Shown piece after piece: positions 18,111 to 27,672 of a stretch of DNA of 64,000 nt (positions are counted from its first letter, which is position 1; the number at the start of each line of letters is the position of its first letter). Below the pieces are notes generated by a model, which did not search any database, was not told where the DNA came from, and was given only the letters and a program-made list of their open reading frames with translations. Location of the stretch: positions 142,517 through 206,516 of the forward strand of contig NZ_BALE01000017.1 of NCBI RefSeq assembly GCF_000963885.1, given 5' to 3'. The DNA comes from Tanticharoenia sakaeratensis NBRC 103193 (GTDB lineage: Bacteria > Pseudomonadota > Alphaproteobacteria > Acetobacterales > Acetobacteraceae). The translations under genes and the position numbers were made by a program.

Positions 18111-18917
18111 GTGGCGGGCCGGGGAGGAGGCTGGCGCGACCTGCGTCTGCGGCTGATTTCGGCGGCGGTGCTGGTGCCGCTTGCCCTGTTCTGCATCTGG
18201 GCTGGCGGCGTGGTCTACGATGCGCTCATCGTTCTGGTCATGGCGGGCATGGCGTTCGAGGGTGCAGCCCTGCTCGGTCTGCCGTGGCGATCGTGGCGTG
18301 GCATCCTGTTCGTCGTCTGGCCGGCTGTCGCAGCCGTTGCGGCGTTGCGATCGGAATGGCGGGCGGCGTTCAGTGTTGTCGGTGCCGGTCTGCTGTTCGG
18401 CGGCCCGCTTTGGATCGTGCAGATCGTGGCCGGTATCGGAGGGCTTTCCCTTCTGTGGTTGCGAGGGTTGCCGCATGGTGCGCTGCAGGTGCTGTTTGTC
18501 ATCGTCGTGGTGATGGCGAGTGACACATGTGCCTACGTCGCCGGACGCCTGTTCGGCGGCCCGAAGCTTGCCCCCTCGATCTCTCCGGGCAAGACATGGT
18601 CGGGCTCGGGCGGAGGATTTGTCGGGGCCGTTCTGCTCGGTGCACTTGTCGCCTCAGCCTGGGCGGATCCTGTCGGTGGGGCGGTGACCGGCGGTCTCCT
18701 GGGCATATTCGCGCAGTGTGGCGACCTTACTGAAAGTGCTGCCAAACGGCGGCTTGGCGTCAAGGATTCCGGTGCCCTGATTCCGGGGCATGGCGGTCTG
18801 CTCGACCGCTTCGATGGCCTGCTGGCGGCAGCTCCGCTGGCAGCGCTTCTGTCGCTCGCCGCCGGAACGCGGCCGTTCTGGTCGGTGCCGTTGCGGGCAG
18901 TCGGTATCATGCCGTGA
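18111..18917 (+). CDS. cdsA: phosphatidate cytidylyltransferase
   Basis: CdsA makes CDP-diacylglycerol, the precursor of all phospholipids. The product of about 268 residues is strongly hydrophobic, with several membrane helices, and carries the CdsA signature near the C-terminus (SAAKRRLGVKDSGALIPGHG, then GLLDRFDGL). GTG 18111 is chosen because it follows the uppS stop by two bases; open frame further upstream overlaps uppS. Confidence 0.93.
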   Translation: MAGRGGGWRDLRLRLISAAVLVPLALFCIWAGGVVYDALIVLVMAGMAFEGAALLGLPWRSWRGILFVVWPAVAAVAALRSEWRAAFSVVGAGLLFGGPLWIVQIVAGIGGLSLLWLRGLPHGALQVLFVIVVVMASDTCAYVAGRLFGGPKLAPSISPGKTWSGSGGGFVGAVLLGALVASAWADPVGGAVTGGLLGIFAQCGDLTESAAKRRLGVKDSGALIPGHGGLLDRFDGLLAAAPLAALLSLAAGTRPFWSVPLRAVGIMP

Positions 18918-19011
18918 CCGGGCACTGTTTTGGGATGTTCCGAAGCGACGTGCTAACACCGGTCTCCGCATGGATTTTCATCGCATCTGGCAAGGTTGAG
19001 GACTGCACGAC

Positions 19012-20241
19012 ATGACCGAACAGCGCGGGCGCACCGTTACCGTCCTGGGCAGTACCGGAAGTATCGGCTGCTCGACAGTCGACCTGTTGTATAGCGCTCA
19101 GGACGCTACGCCCGGACGCTTCCGCGTGCGCGCGCTGGTCGGCGGCCGGAACGTGACGCTCCTGGCCGAGCAGGCGCGTGCGTTGAACGCCGAATGCGCG
19201 GTCATTCATGACGAGAGCCTGGGCGCCGAACTCGAGCGGCTTCTGCAGGGAACGGGCATCGCCTGTGCCGCCGGCCGAGAAGCCGTCATTGCCGCGGCGG
19301 CGATGCCCGCGGACTGGACCATGGCCGCCATCACCGGCGCTGCGGGTCTGGAGCCGGTGCTGGCATCCATCCGTAACGGCGGAACGCTGGCGCTCGCCAA
19401 TAAGGAAGCGCTGGTGTGCGCAGGCGACGTTATGCTGCGTGCCGTGTCCGAGGCCGGCGCGACCCTCCTGCCGGTGGACTCCGAGCACAATGCGATCTTC
19501 CAGTCGCTGGCCGGCTCGCCCATGAGGGCTGTCGAGAAGATCGTGCTCACTGCGTCGGGCGGGCCGTTCCGGAACGCGACGCTGGATGCGATGCGGGCAG
19601 CGACACCCGAGGTTGCACTGCGTCACCCGACCTGGAGCATGGGCGCCAAGATCAGCATCGATTCGGCGACCATGGCGAACAAGGGCCTCGAGGTAATTGA
19701 GGCCGCCCGGCTGTTCGGGGTGACGGACGCCGAGATCGACGTCCTCGTTCATCCGCAATCCGTGGTACACGGGCTCGTCCAGTTCCGCGACGGGAGCCTG
19801 ATCGCCCAGTGTGGTGTGGCCGACATGCGCGTGCCGATCGCCAACACGCTGGCATGGCCCGACCGGATGGAGACGAACGCGGCACGGCTTGATCTGGCGC
19901 AGGTGGCCCGGCTCGATTTCGAAGCTCCGGATCCGATGCGGTTCCCGGCACTTGGTCTCGCGCGACAGGCACTTCGCGCCGGGGGCGCCGCGCCGACGGT
20001 GTTCTCGGCGGCTAACGAGATTGCGGTCGATGCCTTTCTCGGTCGCCGGATCGGCTTTCTGGACATCGCCTCGGTCATCGACGCGACGCTGGAATCGCTC
20101 GGCAATAACCCGCCGATCGGCGATCTGGCCGCGGTCCTTCACTGGGATGCCCGGGCTCGTGCGCTCGCGTGCGAGCACGTGACGCGCATGAGCGCATCGG
20201 TTGGCGCATCCGTCGTGGGAGATACCCTGCTCGATGCATGA
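19012..20241 (+). CDS. dxr: 1-deoxy-D-xylulose 5-phosphate reductoisomerase
   Basis: Dxr catalyses the second step of the MEP isoprenoid pathway, giving substrate to uppS. The 409-residue protein has the NADPH loop GSTGSIGCSTVDLL, NKEALVCAG, the metal-binding PVDSEHNAIFQ and the PTWSMGAKISIDSATMANKG segment. Its last eight bases overlap rseP. Confidence 0.97.
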   Translation: MTEQRGRTVTVLGSTGSIGCSTVDLLYSAQDATPGRFRVRALVGGRNVTLLAEQARALNAECAVIHDESLGAELERLLQGTGIACAAGREAVIAAAAMPADWTMAAITGAAGLEPVLASIRNGGTLALANKEALVCAGDVMLRAVSEAGATLLPVDSEHNAIFQSLAGSPMRAVEKIVLTASGGPFRNATLDAMRAATPEVALRHPTWSMGAKISIDSATMANKGLEVIEAARLFGVTDAEIDVLVHPQSVVHGLVQFRDGSLIAQCGVADMRVPIANTLAWPDRMETNAARLDLAQVARLDFEAPDPMRFPALGLARQALRAGGAAPTVFSAANEIAVDAFLGRRIGFLDIASVIDATLESLGNNPPIGDLAAVLHWDARARALACEHVTRMSASVGASVVGDTLLDA

Positions 20242-21337
20242 CCTTCTGCGGACCATCGTCGCCTATGTCCTGATCCTGGGCGTTCTCGTCTTCATTCACG
20301 AGTTCGGCCACTATCTCGCCGCTCGGTGGCGCGGTGCGGCTGTCGATACGTTCTCGATCGGCTTCGGCCCGGCTCTGTTCCGCTGGCATGACCGGACCGG
20401 CACGGAATGGCGCGTCAGCGCCCTGCCGCTCGGCGGGTATGTGAAGGTTCACGGCTTTGAAGGCCCCGAAGACGCCACACCGGAGCAGATTGCGGCGTGG
20501 ATCCCGGGAAAGACGTTCCATGACAAGCCCGTCGGGTCGCGTGCGATCGTGATCGCCGCCGGTCCTGTCTTCAACTTCCTGTTCGCGATCCTGATTTTCG
20601 CAGCGCTCTACAGCTTCGTCGGGCGTCCCGAGGTGCACAACGAGGTCGGCGAGATCGTGGCTGATTCGGCGGCAGCCCGCGCCGGCCTGCATCCCGGTGA
20701 CGTCATCACCCGTATCGGCGACCAGTCGGTCAGGGACTACGACACCCTCCGCACTGACGTATCGGCAATGGCGGGTGCGCACACGACGATCACCGTCCGC
20801 CGTGGCGAACAGACGATCTCCATGCCGCTCGTCGTCGATTCGGTCGCGGGGCCCGGCAGTACGAAGATCGGCCAGCTCGGGGTTCTGTTCGACGCCAGCA
20901 TGGGGCCGCGCCTGTCGCCGCCGCGTGCCTTCGTGGCAGGTGCCCAGGAGACATGGCGCCTGTCGGTCCAGACGCTCGTGGGTCTCAAGCAGATCATATT
21001 CGGGCAGCGCAGCGTAAAAGAGATCGGTGGCACGATTCGCATTGCCCAGGTGTCGGGGCAGGTAGCCAAGCTTGGCTGGACCACGATCGTCTCGTTCCTG
21101 GCCCTGATGTCGATCAATCTGGGCCTGATGAACCTGATCCCGATCCCGATCCTGGATGGCGGCCGTCTCCTGTTCTACGGGATCGAGGCATTGAGCGGGC
21201 GCCCGGTGCCGCGTCGGGTTCAGGAAATCAGTTTCCAGGCCGGCTTCGCGCTGATTGCCTGCCTGTTCGCGCTGACGACGGTCAACGATCTGGCAAGCCT
21301 GGGCCTGTTTCACTGGCTGGGCCGCGGCATCGGTTAA
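20234..21337 (+). CDS. rseP: RIP metalloprotease RseP
   Basis: RseP is a site-2 intramembrane protease that degrades anti-sigma factors and signal-peptide remnants. The 367-residue protein has the zinc motif HEFGH (His22-His26) in the first helix, a periplasmic PDZ domain around DSAAARAGLHPGDVI, and the third zinc-ligand region NLIPIPILDGG in a late helix. ATG 20234 lies eight bases inside dxr and gives the usual N-terminus. bamA follows after about 200 bases. Confidence 0.95.
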   Translation: MHDLLRTIVAYVLILGVLVFIHEFGHYLAARWRGAAVDTFSIGFGPALFRWHDRTGTEWRVSALPLGGYVKVHGFEGPEDATPEQIAAWIPGKTFHDKPVGSRAIVIAAGPVFNFLFAILIFAALYSFVGRPEVHNEVGEIVADSAAARAGLHPGDVITRIGDQSVRDYDTLRTDVSAMAGAHTTITVRRGEQTISMPLVVDSVAGPGSTKIGQLGVLFDASMGPRLSPPRAFVAGAQETWRLSVQTLVGLKQIIFGQRSVKEIGGTIRIAQVSGQVAKLGWTTIVSFLALMSINLGLMNLIPIPILDGGRLLFYGIEALSGRPVPRRVQEISFQAGFALIACLFALTTVNDLASLGLFHWLGRGIG

Positions 21338-21540
21338 GTGTCATTTTGTCACGGCCCTGACATCACTGACAGTTCGCGCCCGTAACCGCTTGCGTGAGCC
21401 CCTTGAAGTCGGATACGTCCGCAATCTGCATCCGCCGGTTCTGGACCGGGTGACTATAGCTTTTTACGATCGACGTAGCGTTGCCCGGCCCGGATCGGCC
21501 GCATGTCGGCGGGGAAAGAACGAGATGAGGAACGTCGCTC

Positions 21541-24015
21541 TTGTCAGGTAAACGTCTCGCGCTGCTCGCGTCGGTCTGCGTCTTCCCGGTATCCGCCCTG
21601 TTGACCGCCATGCCGCAGGCATATGCCCAAGGTGCGGGCGCGCATCATCGTCATACTTCGGGTCAGGCCGCAGCTCATGCGCGGACGCCGGGCAGCAACA
21701 TCATCCAGTCGATCGAGGTCAGCGGCAACCAGCGCATCGATACGGCGACGGTGCTGTCGTACATGGTGTCGCAGCCCGGTGACAGCTTCAACCAGGATGA
21801 TCTCGACCGTTCGCTCAAGACGCTCTACGCGACGGGTCTGTTCAGCGATGTGACACTCCATCGCAACGGAAACACGCTGAAGGTCAATCTGGTCGAGAAC
21901 CCGATCGTCAACCGGATCGTGTTCGAGGGAAATCACGACATCAAGGATGAGGATCTCCGCAAGGCGATCAGCCTGCGCGCCCGTGCGGTATTCTCGCCGC
22001 AGACGATCGCGGCCGATCGACAGAAGATCCTCGACCAGTACGCCTCGAAATCCCGCTTCGGCGCGACGGTGACGCCGCAGATCATCCGGCTGTCGCACAA
22101 CCGCGTGGACGTGATTTTCAAGATCGACGAGGCGACGCTGACGCTGATCAACAAGATCAGCTTCGTAGGTAACCACGACTTCAGCGAGGCCCGGCTGGCG
22201 CAGGTCGTCTCGTCCAAGGAGACCGCGTGGTACAGGTTCTTCTCGTCATCGGACGAGTACAATCCTGAGCGCATCAAGTATGATGCTGAGCTTCTGCGCC
22301 GGTTCTACCTTCATAACGGCTACGTCGATTTCCGGATCATCAATGCCACTGGCGAGCTCTCGCCCGACCGTCGCCGCTTTTTCGTGACGTTCACGTTGTC
22401 GGAAGGTCCTCGTTACCGGATCGGCAAGATGGATATCCGTTCAAGCCTGCGTCATGTGACGCCTGACCAGCTGAAGCCTTACATCGAGCTGTTCCCGCAT
22501 CAGTGGTACGATGGCACGGCCATCCAGCACAACGCGAACGACATGCAGGAACGTCTCCAGGCGCAGGGTCATCCCTTTGCCATGGTCCGATCCGAAATCG
22601 CGCGCAATCCCGAGAAGCGTCTCGTGGATCTGCTGTTCGACGTGACCGAAGGGCCTCACGTCTACGTCGATCGTATCGACATCAACGGCAACACGATCAC
22701 GCAGGACAAGGTCATCCGGCGTACGCTGCCGATGGCCGAAGGCGACCCGTACACACCGTTCGACCGGAAGTATTCGAAGCTCGAACTGCAGGATCTCGGC
22801 TTCTTCAGCACCGTGTCGATCGACCAGACCCAAGGGTCCGCGCCGGACCGCGTCAACGTCGCGGCCAACGTGGTCGAGAAGCCGACCGGCGAATTCTCGC
22901 TGGGCGGCGGCTACTCGACCGACGTCGGCATTCTCGGAAATGCAGCCCTCAAGCAGCATAACCTTCTGGGATCAGGCGTGGATGCCGGTATCTCGGGCAC
23001 GGTCGCGTATTATGAGAAGCAGGTCGATCTCTCGGTATCGGACCCGTATTTCCTGAACCGCAACCTTGTGGCCGGTATCGATATCTACGGAATTCAGAAC
23101 AACTATCAGACGTACCAGAGCTACAAGGAAGGCCGTTACGGCGCGACTTTGCGTATGGGATATGCGTACAACCGCTTCCTGTCGCAGTCGTGGAGCTATT
23201 CGCTGGTCGACCGAGACGTCGGCAATCTCTACAGCCAGGCGGACGTCGCGTATTACGGTCAGGAATACGTGCCCTCGATCTATGTCCAGCAGGAAGCCGG
23301 CTGGACGTTGCTGTCTCAGCTGAGCACGACCCTGACATATGATCGTCGGGACAACCGGATGGCGCCGCATAAAGGCTACATCATCACTGTGGGTGGTGAC
23401 TTTGCTGGCCTCGGCGGCAACGAAAAATACGTCCGCGGCAAGATCGACGGTTCTTATTACGTGCCGCTCGACAGCCTGACGGGCAACCATGACTGGACGA
23501 TCCAGCTCAAGGGCGGCGCCGGTATGATGGCGGACTGGAGTTCTTCCGGTAACCGTAACATCATCGATAACTTCTATCTCGGCGGTCAAAACCTTCGCGG
23601 CTTCCTGCAGGGCGGCGCCGGCCCCCGTTCGGGTCATACCTACGTCAACGGTGTTCTGACCCCGGCGCAGGGCCAGGAAGATCTGATCGGTGGGCGGTTT
23701 ATCTATACCGGTTCGGCCCAGATAAACTTCCCGCTTCCTGCCGGTCCCGATCTCGGTATCTCTGGTCGTTACTTTGTCGATGCAGGTAGTCTTGCCGGCG
23801 TTCGTGTGAAGAACCTGTACACAAACCCGAGGACCGATGGCGCGAACTACACTCCGATCTCAGGTGATACGCTGACGCCACGTGTCTCAACCGGTTTCGG
23901 TATCTCCTGGAAGAGCCCGTTCGGCCTAGTGAACATCGACGCCGCCGTGCCGATCATCAAGTCCCGCAACGACCGCCTGTATCCGATCCGCTTCGGCTTC
24001 GGGCAGCAGTTCTGA
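21541..24015 (+). CDS. bamA: outer membrane protein assembly factor BamA
   Basis: BamA folds and inserts beta-barrel proteins into the outer membrane. The 824-residue precursor has a signal peptide ending near AYAQG (about 30), five POTRA domains from about 53 to 440, and a C-terminal 16-strand barrel ending in Phe. Family motifs include the barrel segment GISWKSPFGLVNIDAA and IRFGFGQQF at the end. The start appears to be TTG 21541 with a GAGG site; an in-frame stop at 21526 excludes anything further upstream, and the ATG at 21525 is out of frame and closes after eight codons. Confidence 0.95.
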   Translation: MSGKRLALLASVCVFPVSALLTAMPQAYAQGAGAHHRHTSGQAAAHARTPGSNIIQSIEVSGNQRIDTATVLSYMVSQPGDSFNQDDLDRSLKTLYATGLFSDVTLHRNGNTLKVNLVENPIVNRIVFEGNHDIKDEDLRKAISLRARAVFSPQTIAADRQKILDQYASKSRFGATVTPQIIRLSHNRVDVIFKIDEATLTLINKISFVGNHDFSEARLAQVVSSKETAWYRFFSSSDEYNPERIKYDAELLRRFYLHNGYVDFRIINATGELSPDRRRFFVTFTLSEGPRYRIGKMDIRSSLRHVTPDQLKPYIELFPHQWYDGTAIQHNANDMQERLQAQGHPFAMVRSEIARNPEKRLVDLLFDVTEGPHVYVDRIDINGNTITQDKVIRRTLPMAEGDPYTPFDRKYSKLELQDLGFFSTVSIDQTQGSAPDRVNVAANVVEKPTGEFSLGGGYSTDVGILGNAALKQHNLLGSGVDAGISGTVAYYEKQVDLSVSDPYFLNRNLVAGIDIYGIQNNYQTYQSYKEGRYGATLRMGYAYNRFLSQSWSYSLVDRDVGNLYSQADVAYYGQEYVPSIYVQQEAGWTLLSQLSTTLTYDRRDNRMAPHKGYIITVGGDFAGLGGNEKYVRGKIDGSYYVPLDSLTGNHDWTIQLKGGAGMMADWSSSGNRNIIDNFYLGGQNLRGFLQGGAGPRSGHTYVNGVLTPAQGQEDLIGGRFIYTGSAQINFPLPAGPDLGISGRYFVDAGSLAGVRVKNLYTNPRTDGANYTPISGDTLTPRVSTGFGISWKSPFGLVNIDAAVPIIKSRNDRLYPIRFGFGQQF

Positions 24016-24173
24016 TCCGTCGTCTGACGCTGGGGCGCGGATCGGAAGGTCGATTGCGTCCCGGTAGCACGCAGCCTAAGACCGGCTTGCACGCGAGGGA
24101 CTCCGGGCCCGTTCTTCTCGTCTGCGCGGCTCGCCGCGTCATTTCCCAATCCCATGCTGATTTCGAGGTTCTG

Positions 24174-25076
24174 ATGTCCCTGTTCTCCGGTGCGCGCCTG
24201 CTGACCGGCACGTTCCTTCAGAATTGCCGTATGGCGGGCCTGGTGGCGGCGGCGGCCGTCGTTCCTGCGGCGCACGCGCAGTCGAGCGGTGGTGGATGGT
24301 TCGTGCCGAAGGCCGCGCATCCCACAGCCGATGCGCCGGCGCCGTCACATGTGACACGCCGGGTGGCACCGCCCATCAGCGAGCCTCAGCAATCGGACGA
24401 GGACCAGCAGCCGCAGACCCCGCCGGTTCTTCCCCAGCCGCCGATTCCGAATTCGCCTGAGATCCCGAAGGAGGCTCCGCCGCCGACGGCCATCATCGGC
24501 GTGATCTCCGTGCAGGACGTCATGGCCCAGTCCGCGGCCGCGCAGGAAGTCCAGCGCGTGATCGGCGAGCGGCGGGATCAGCTCGCGCAGCAAGCACAGC
24601 GTGCCCAGGAAGGCCTTCGTGCAGAGCGCGACCGTCTCCAGGGTGACGCCAAGTCCATGTCGAGCGACCAGTTCAACGTGCGGGCGCGGCATCTTCAGGA
24701 AGAGGCGATCCGCGAGCAGCGTGATTTCCGGAACCGGGCCCGCATCGTGCAGGAAGCGCTCCAGGTGTCCCTCGACCAGATCGAGCGCGAGCTCAAGGTC
24801 ATCATTCCGCAGGTCGCCAAGGCGCATGGAATGAATCTGGTGATGCATCTTGAGCAGATCGCCATGCATCTGGGCGGGCAGGATATTTCGGACGAGGTCG
24901 CGCAGCACCTGAATCAGGTGATGCAGCACGTCTATATTCCGGCGGCCAACGTCGATCCCGAGGTTCTGGCGAAATCCGGCAAGATGCCGACCACGGCCGA
25001 TGCGCAGGGTCAGAACGGCGCTCCCCAGCCTGCCTCCGAGCCCGCGCCGCCCGCGTCGGTCCTGCGTCAGCACTGA
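24174..25076 (+). CDS. OmpH/Skp-family periplasmic chaperone
   Basis: Skp-like chaperones hold outer-membrane proteins in the periplasm before BamA. The 300-residue precursor has a signal peptide (cleavage near AHA-QS, about 35), then about 75 residues rich in Pro and Ala, then the OmpH domain starting at IGVISVQDVMAQSAAAQEVQ, with a long charged coiled coil. At 300 residues it is much longer than the roughly 160 of E. coli Skp, because of the Pro-rich leader and a polar tail. GAGG precedes the ATG. Its position between bamA and lpxD is the classical skp position. Confidence 0.88.
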   Translation: MSLFSGARLLTGTFLQNCRMAGLVAAAAVVPAAHAQSSGGGWFVPKAAHPTADAPAPSHVTRRVAPPISEPQQSDEDQQPQTPPVLPQPPIPNSPEIPKEAPPPTAIIGVISVQDVMAQSAAAQEVQRVIGERRDQLAQQAQRAQEGLRAERDRLQGDAKSMSSDQFNVRARHLQEEAIREQRDFRNRARIVQEALQVSLDQIERELKVIIPQVAKAHGMNLVMHLEQIAMHLGGQDISDEVAQHLNQVMQHVYIPAANVDPEVLAKSGKMPTTADAQGQNGAPQPASEPAPPASVLRQH

Positions 25077-25081
25077 TCGAC

Positions 25082-26161
25082 ATGGAAGCGGCCCCTCCCG
25101 CATCGTCGCGCCCGTCGCTGGGTCTGCCCGGCGACCCACGGTTCTTTGCGCGCAAGGGGCCGTTTTCGATTGCTGCGATCGCGGAGGCTGCAGACTGTAC
25201 GCTGCAGCCGCCGCGTAACGGACGCGAGCTGTCCGATCTTCGCGGCGTCGGCCCTCTTCAGAGCGCTACGCCCGCGGATGTGAGCTTTCTCGACAACCGG
25301 CGGTATGCGCATCTTCTGGATGAAACCAGGGCAGGCGCGATCATCACGTCCCCGGCTTTCGCCGACCGCATCCCCGAACATTCCGCAGCCCTCATCACCA
25401 AGGCGCCGTATCTGGCATGGGCACGGGCCGCGGCGCTGTTTCACCCGGTGCTGCCTCCGGCCCCGGGAATCCATCCATCGGCGCTGGTCGATCCGACTGC
25501 CCGTGTCGCTGCAACCGCGGCGATTGGTCCGTTCTGCGTGGTGGGCGCGGATGCGCAGATCGGGGAAGGGACGGCCCTGGGTGCGCATGCCGTGATCGGC
25601 GAGGGCGTCAGCATCGGCGAACGGTGCCGGATCGGTGCCCATGTCTCGCTCAGCCATGCGCTGGTCGGCGATCGGGTGACGCTCTACGCCGGTGCGCGGA
25701 TCGGTCAGGACGGCTTCGGATTTGCCGTCGGACCGGCCGGGTTCGAGACCGTGCCGCAGCTCGGCCGCGTCGTCATTCATGATGACGTCGAGATCGGCGC
25801 GAATGCGACGATAGACCGTGGCTCCATGCAGGATACCGTGATCGGTGCCGGCACGCGGATCGACAACCTCGTGCAGATTGGTCACAACGCCCGTCTCGGG
25901 CGCTGCTGTATTGTCGTGTCGCAGGCGGGCATATCGGGTTCGACCGAACTCGAGGATTACGTGACGATCGCAGCGCAGGCCGGGTTGATCGGGCATATCC
26001 GGATCGGTGCAAAGGCACGCATCGGCGCGCAATGCGGGGTCATGTCCGATGTCGAGGCCGGGGCCGATGTCATCGGCAGTCCCGCGATGCCATTCCGTGA
26101 GTTCTTCCGGAACGTCGCCACGCTTCGGCGGTTGTCCCGAAAGCCGGACAAGGAGAGCTGA
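25082..26161 (+). CDS. lpxD: UDP-3-O-(3-hydroxyacyl)glucosamine N-acyltransferase
   Basis: LpxD adds the second acyl chain in lipid A synthesis. The 359-residue protein has the N-terminal uridine-binding domain (around DVSFLDNRRYAHLL), then left-handed beta-helix hexapeptide repeats from about 130, with the catalytic His in NLVQIGHNARLG and the IGQDGFGFA loop. It follows the Skp gene by five bases. Confidence 0.97.
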   Translation: MEAAPPASSRPSLGLPGDPRFFARKGPFSIAAIAEAADCTLQPPRNGRELSDLRGVGPLQSATPADVSFLDNRRYAHLLDETRAGAIITSPAFADRIPEHSAALITKAPYLAWARAAALFHPVLPPAPGIHPSALVDPTARVAATAAIGPFCVVGADAQIGEGTALGAHAVIGEGVSIGERCRIGAHVSLSHALVGDRVTLYAGARIGQDGFGFAVGPAGFETVPQLGRVVIHDDVEIGANATIDRGSMQDTVIGAGTRIDNLVQIGHNARLGRCCIVVSQAGISGSTELEDYVTIAAQAGLIGHIRIGAKARIGAQCGVMSDVEAGADVIGSPAMPFREFFRNVATLRRLSRKPDKES

Positions 26162-26256
26162 GCGGCCTGCCTTGCCCGCCGCGCAGAATTTGCTAAACGA
26201 TGGGCCCGCCGCGTACCGCCAGACCCGTGCTCTGGCATAAAGGCCAGATTATCGAC

Positions 26257-26733
26257 ATGGACAGCACATTGGACGCCACGACCGAGCCACAGCAGATCGA
26301 CTCCATCGACATCATGCGGATCATGGAGGCGATTCCTCATCGCTATCCGTTCCTCATGATCGACCGCATGGTGGACATTCAGCTCGGACAGTCCGCGGTG
26401 GGTGTCAAGAACGTCTCGGTCAACGAGCCGTTCTTCCAGGGACACTTTCCCTCGCGTCCGGTCATGCCGGGCGTGCTCATCGTCGAGGCCATGGCGCAGA
26501 CGGCGGCCACCCTGGTTGTGCTGACCCTGGGAGAGGCGTTCGAAGGCAAGCTCGTCTATTTCATGACGATCGAAGGCGCCAAGTTCCGCCGCCCGGTCGG
26601 ACCGGGTGATCAGCTCCGCATTCATGTGGAGAAAGAGCGTTCGCGCGCCAATGTCTGGCGTTTCAAGGGGGTGGCGCGGGTCGATGATGTGTCCGTGGCC
26701 GAAGCGACGTTCAGCGCCATGATCATGGGGTGA
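26257..26733 (+). CDS. fabZ: 3-hydroxyacyl-[acyl-carrier-protein] dehydratase FabZ
   Basis: FabZ dehydrates 3-hydroxyacyl-ACP in fatty acid synthesis and competes with lipid A synthesis for it. The 158-residue hot-dog protein has the catalytic His63 in FFQGHFPSRPVMPGVL and Glu77 in IVEAMAQTA, and the N-terminal IPHRYPFLMIDR. ATG 26257 gives the usual length; an in-frame ATG at 26200 is less likely. Confidence 0.97.
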   Translation: MDSTLDATTEPQQIDSIDIMRIMEAIPHRYPFLMIDRMVDIQLGQSAVGVKNVSVNEPFFQGHFPSRPVMPGVLIVEAMAQTAATLVVLTLGEAFEGKLVYFMTIEGAKFRRPVGPGDQLRIHVEKERSRANVWRFKGVARVDDVSVAEATFSAMIMG

Positions 26734-26798
26734 TGATCTCGCCGCTTCAGGCCTGATCATTATCCCTGGCGCATGACCCTATGACTTTTTCGGCCATT

Positions 26799-26804
26799 GG
26801 AGAG
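26799..26804 (+). promoter_or_regulatory. ribosome binding site deciding the lpxA start
   Basis: GGAGAG lies seven bases before TTG 26812. The other in-frame TTG, at 26797, overlaps this site and has none of its own, so 26812 is the better start. Confidence 0.6.
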
Positions 26805-26811
26805 CAGCAAC

Positions 26812-27672
26812 TTGGCAGGTGAACGCCACTGGTCCGAAACGGCCGAAATCCACCCGACAGCCCTCGTGGACGAGCGCGCCCGGATCGGCGACCACGTCCG
26901 GATCGGACCCTGGTGCTCCGTAGGCCCCGACGTCTCACTTGGCGAGTCGGTTCGGCTGCACGCCAATGTCGTGATCGACGGCCACACGACGTTGGGTCCG
27001 TCGGTGGAAGTGTTTCCGTTCACCACGATCGGTCTGCAGCCGCAGGATCTCAAATATGGTGGTGAACCGACCCTGTGCGAAATCGGGGCCCGGACGGTGC
27101 TTCGGGAAAACGTCACTGTTCATCGCGGCACGACGCAGGGCCATGGCTTGACGCGTATCGGTGCGGACTGCCTGATCATGGCGAACGCGCATGTGGCACA
27201 TGACTGCTCGTTGGGCGATCAGGTGATCATCGTCAACAACGTCGTCATGGGCGGACACGTCGAAATCGGCTCGCAAGCGCGCATCATGGGCTCGTCGGCG
27301 CTCCACCAGTTCGTACGTATCGGACGCGGCGCGATGGTCGGTGGGGTCTGCGGGGTTGAGTCGGACGTCATTCCCTACGGCAGCGTGCTGGGCAACCGTG
27401 CCCGGCTGGTCGGGCTGAACTGGGTCGGCCTCCGCCGTTCCGGTCTGGACTCGGCCGAAATTCACGCACTGCGCCGGGCGTTCCGCCAGCTTTACCCGCG
27501 TCACGGCAGCGACGATCGGGTGCTGGGCGCGCGCCTCGATGCCGTAAAGCGAGACTTCGCGGATCATCCGCGGGTCCGTGAAATCATTGCGTTCATGGAA
27601 GCGCCCAGCCGTCGTGGTCTCGTACGTGCGGCGCGGCGTGTCGCGAGCGAACAGGAAACCGAGGGCGCCTGA
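26812..27672 (+). CDS. lpxA: acyl-[acyl-carrier-protein]--UDP-N-acetylglucosamine O-acyltransferase
   Basis: LpxA catalyses the first step of lipid A synthesis. The 286-residue protein is a left-handed beta-helix of hexapeptide repeats (IHPTALVDERARIG and onward), with the catalytic His in NAHVAHDCSLG and a C-terminal helical domain. No ATG fits; TTG 26812 with the GGAGAG site gives a normal N-terminus. Its stop overlaps the lpxI start by one base (TGATG). Confidence 0.96.
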   Translation: MAGERHWSETAEIHPTALVDERARIGDHVRIGPWCSVGPDVSLGESVRLHANVVIDGHTTLGPSVEVFPFTTIGLQPQDLKYGGEPTLCEIGARTVLRENVTVHRGTTQGHGLTRIGADCLIMANAHVAHDCSLGDQVIIVNNVVMGGHVEIGSQARIMGSSALHQFVRIGRGAMVGGVCGVESDVIPYGSVLGNRARLVGLNWVGLRRSGLDSAEIHALRRAFRQLYPRHGSDDRVLGARLDAVKRDFADHPRVREIIAFMEAPSRRGLVRAARRVASEQETEGA

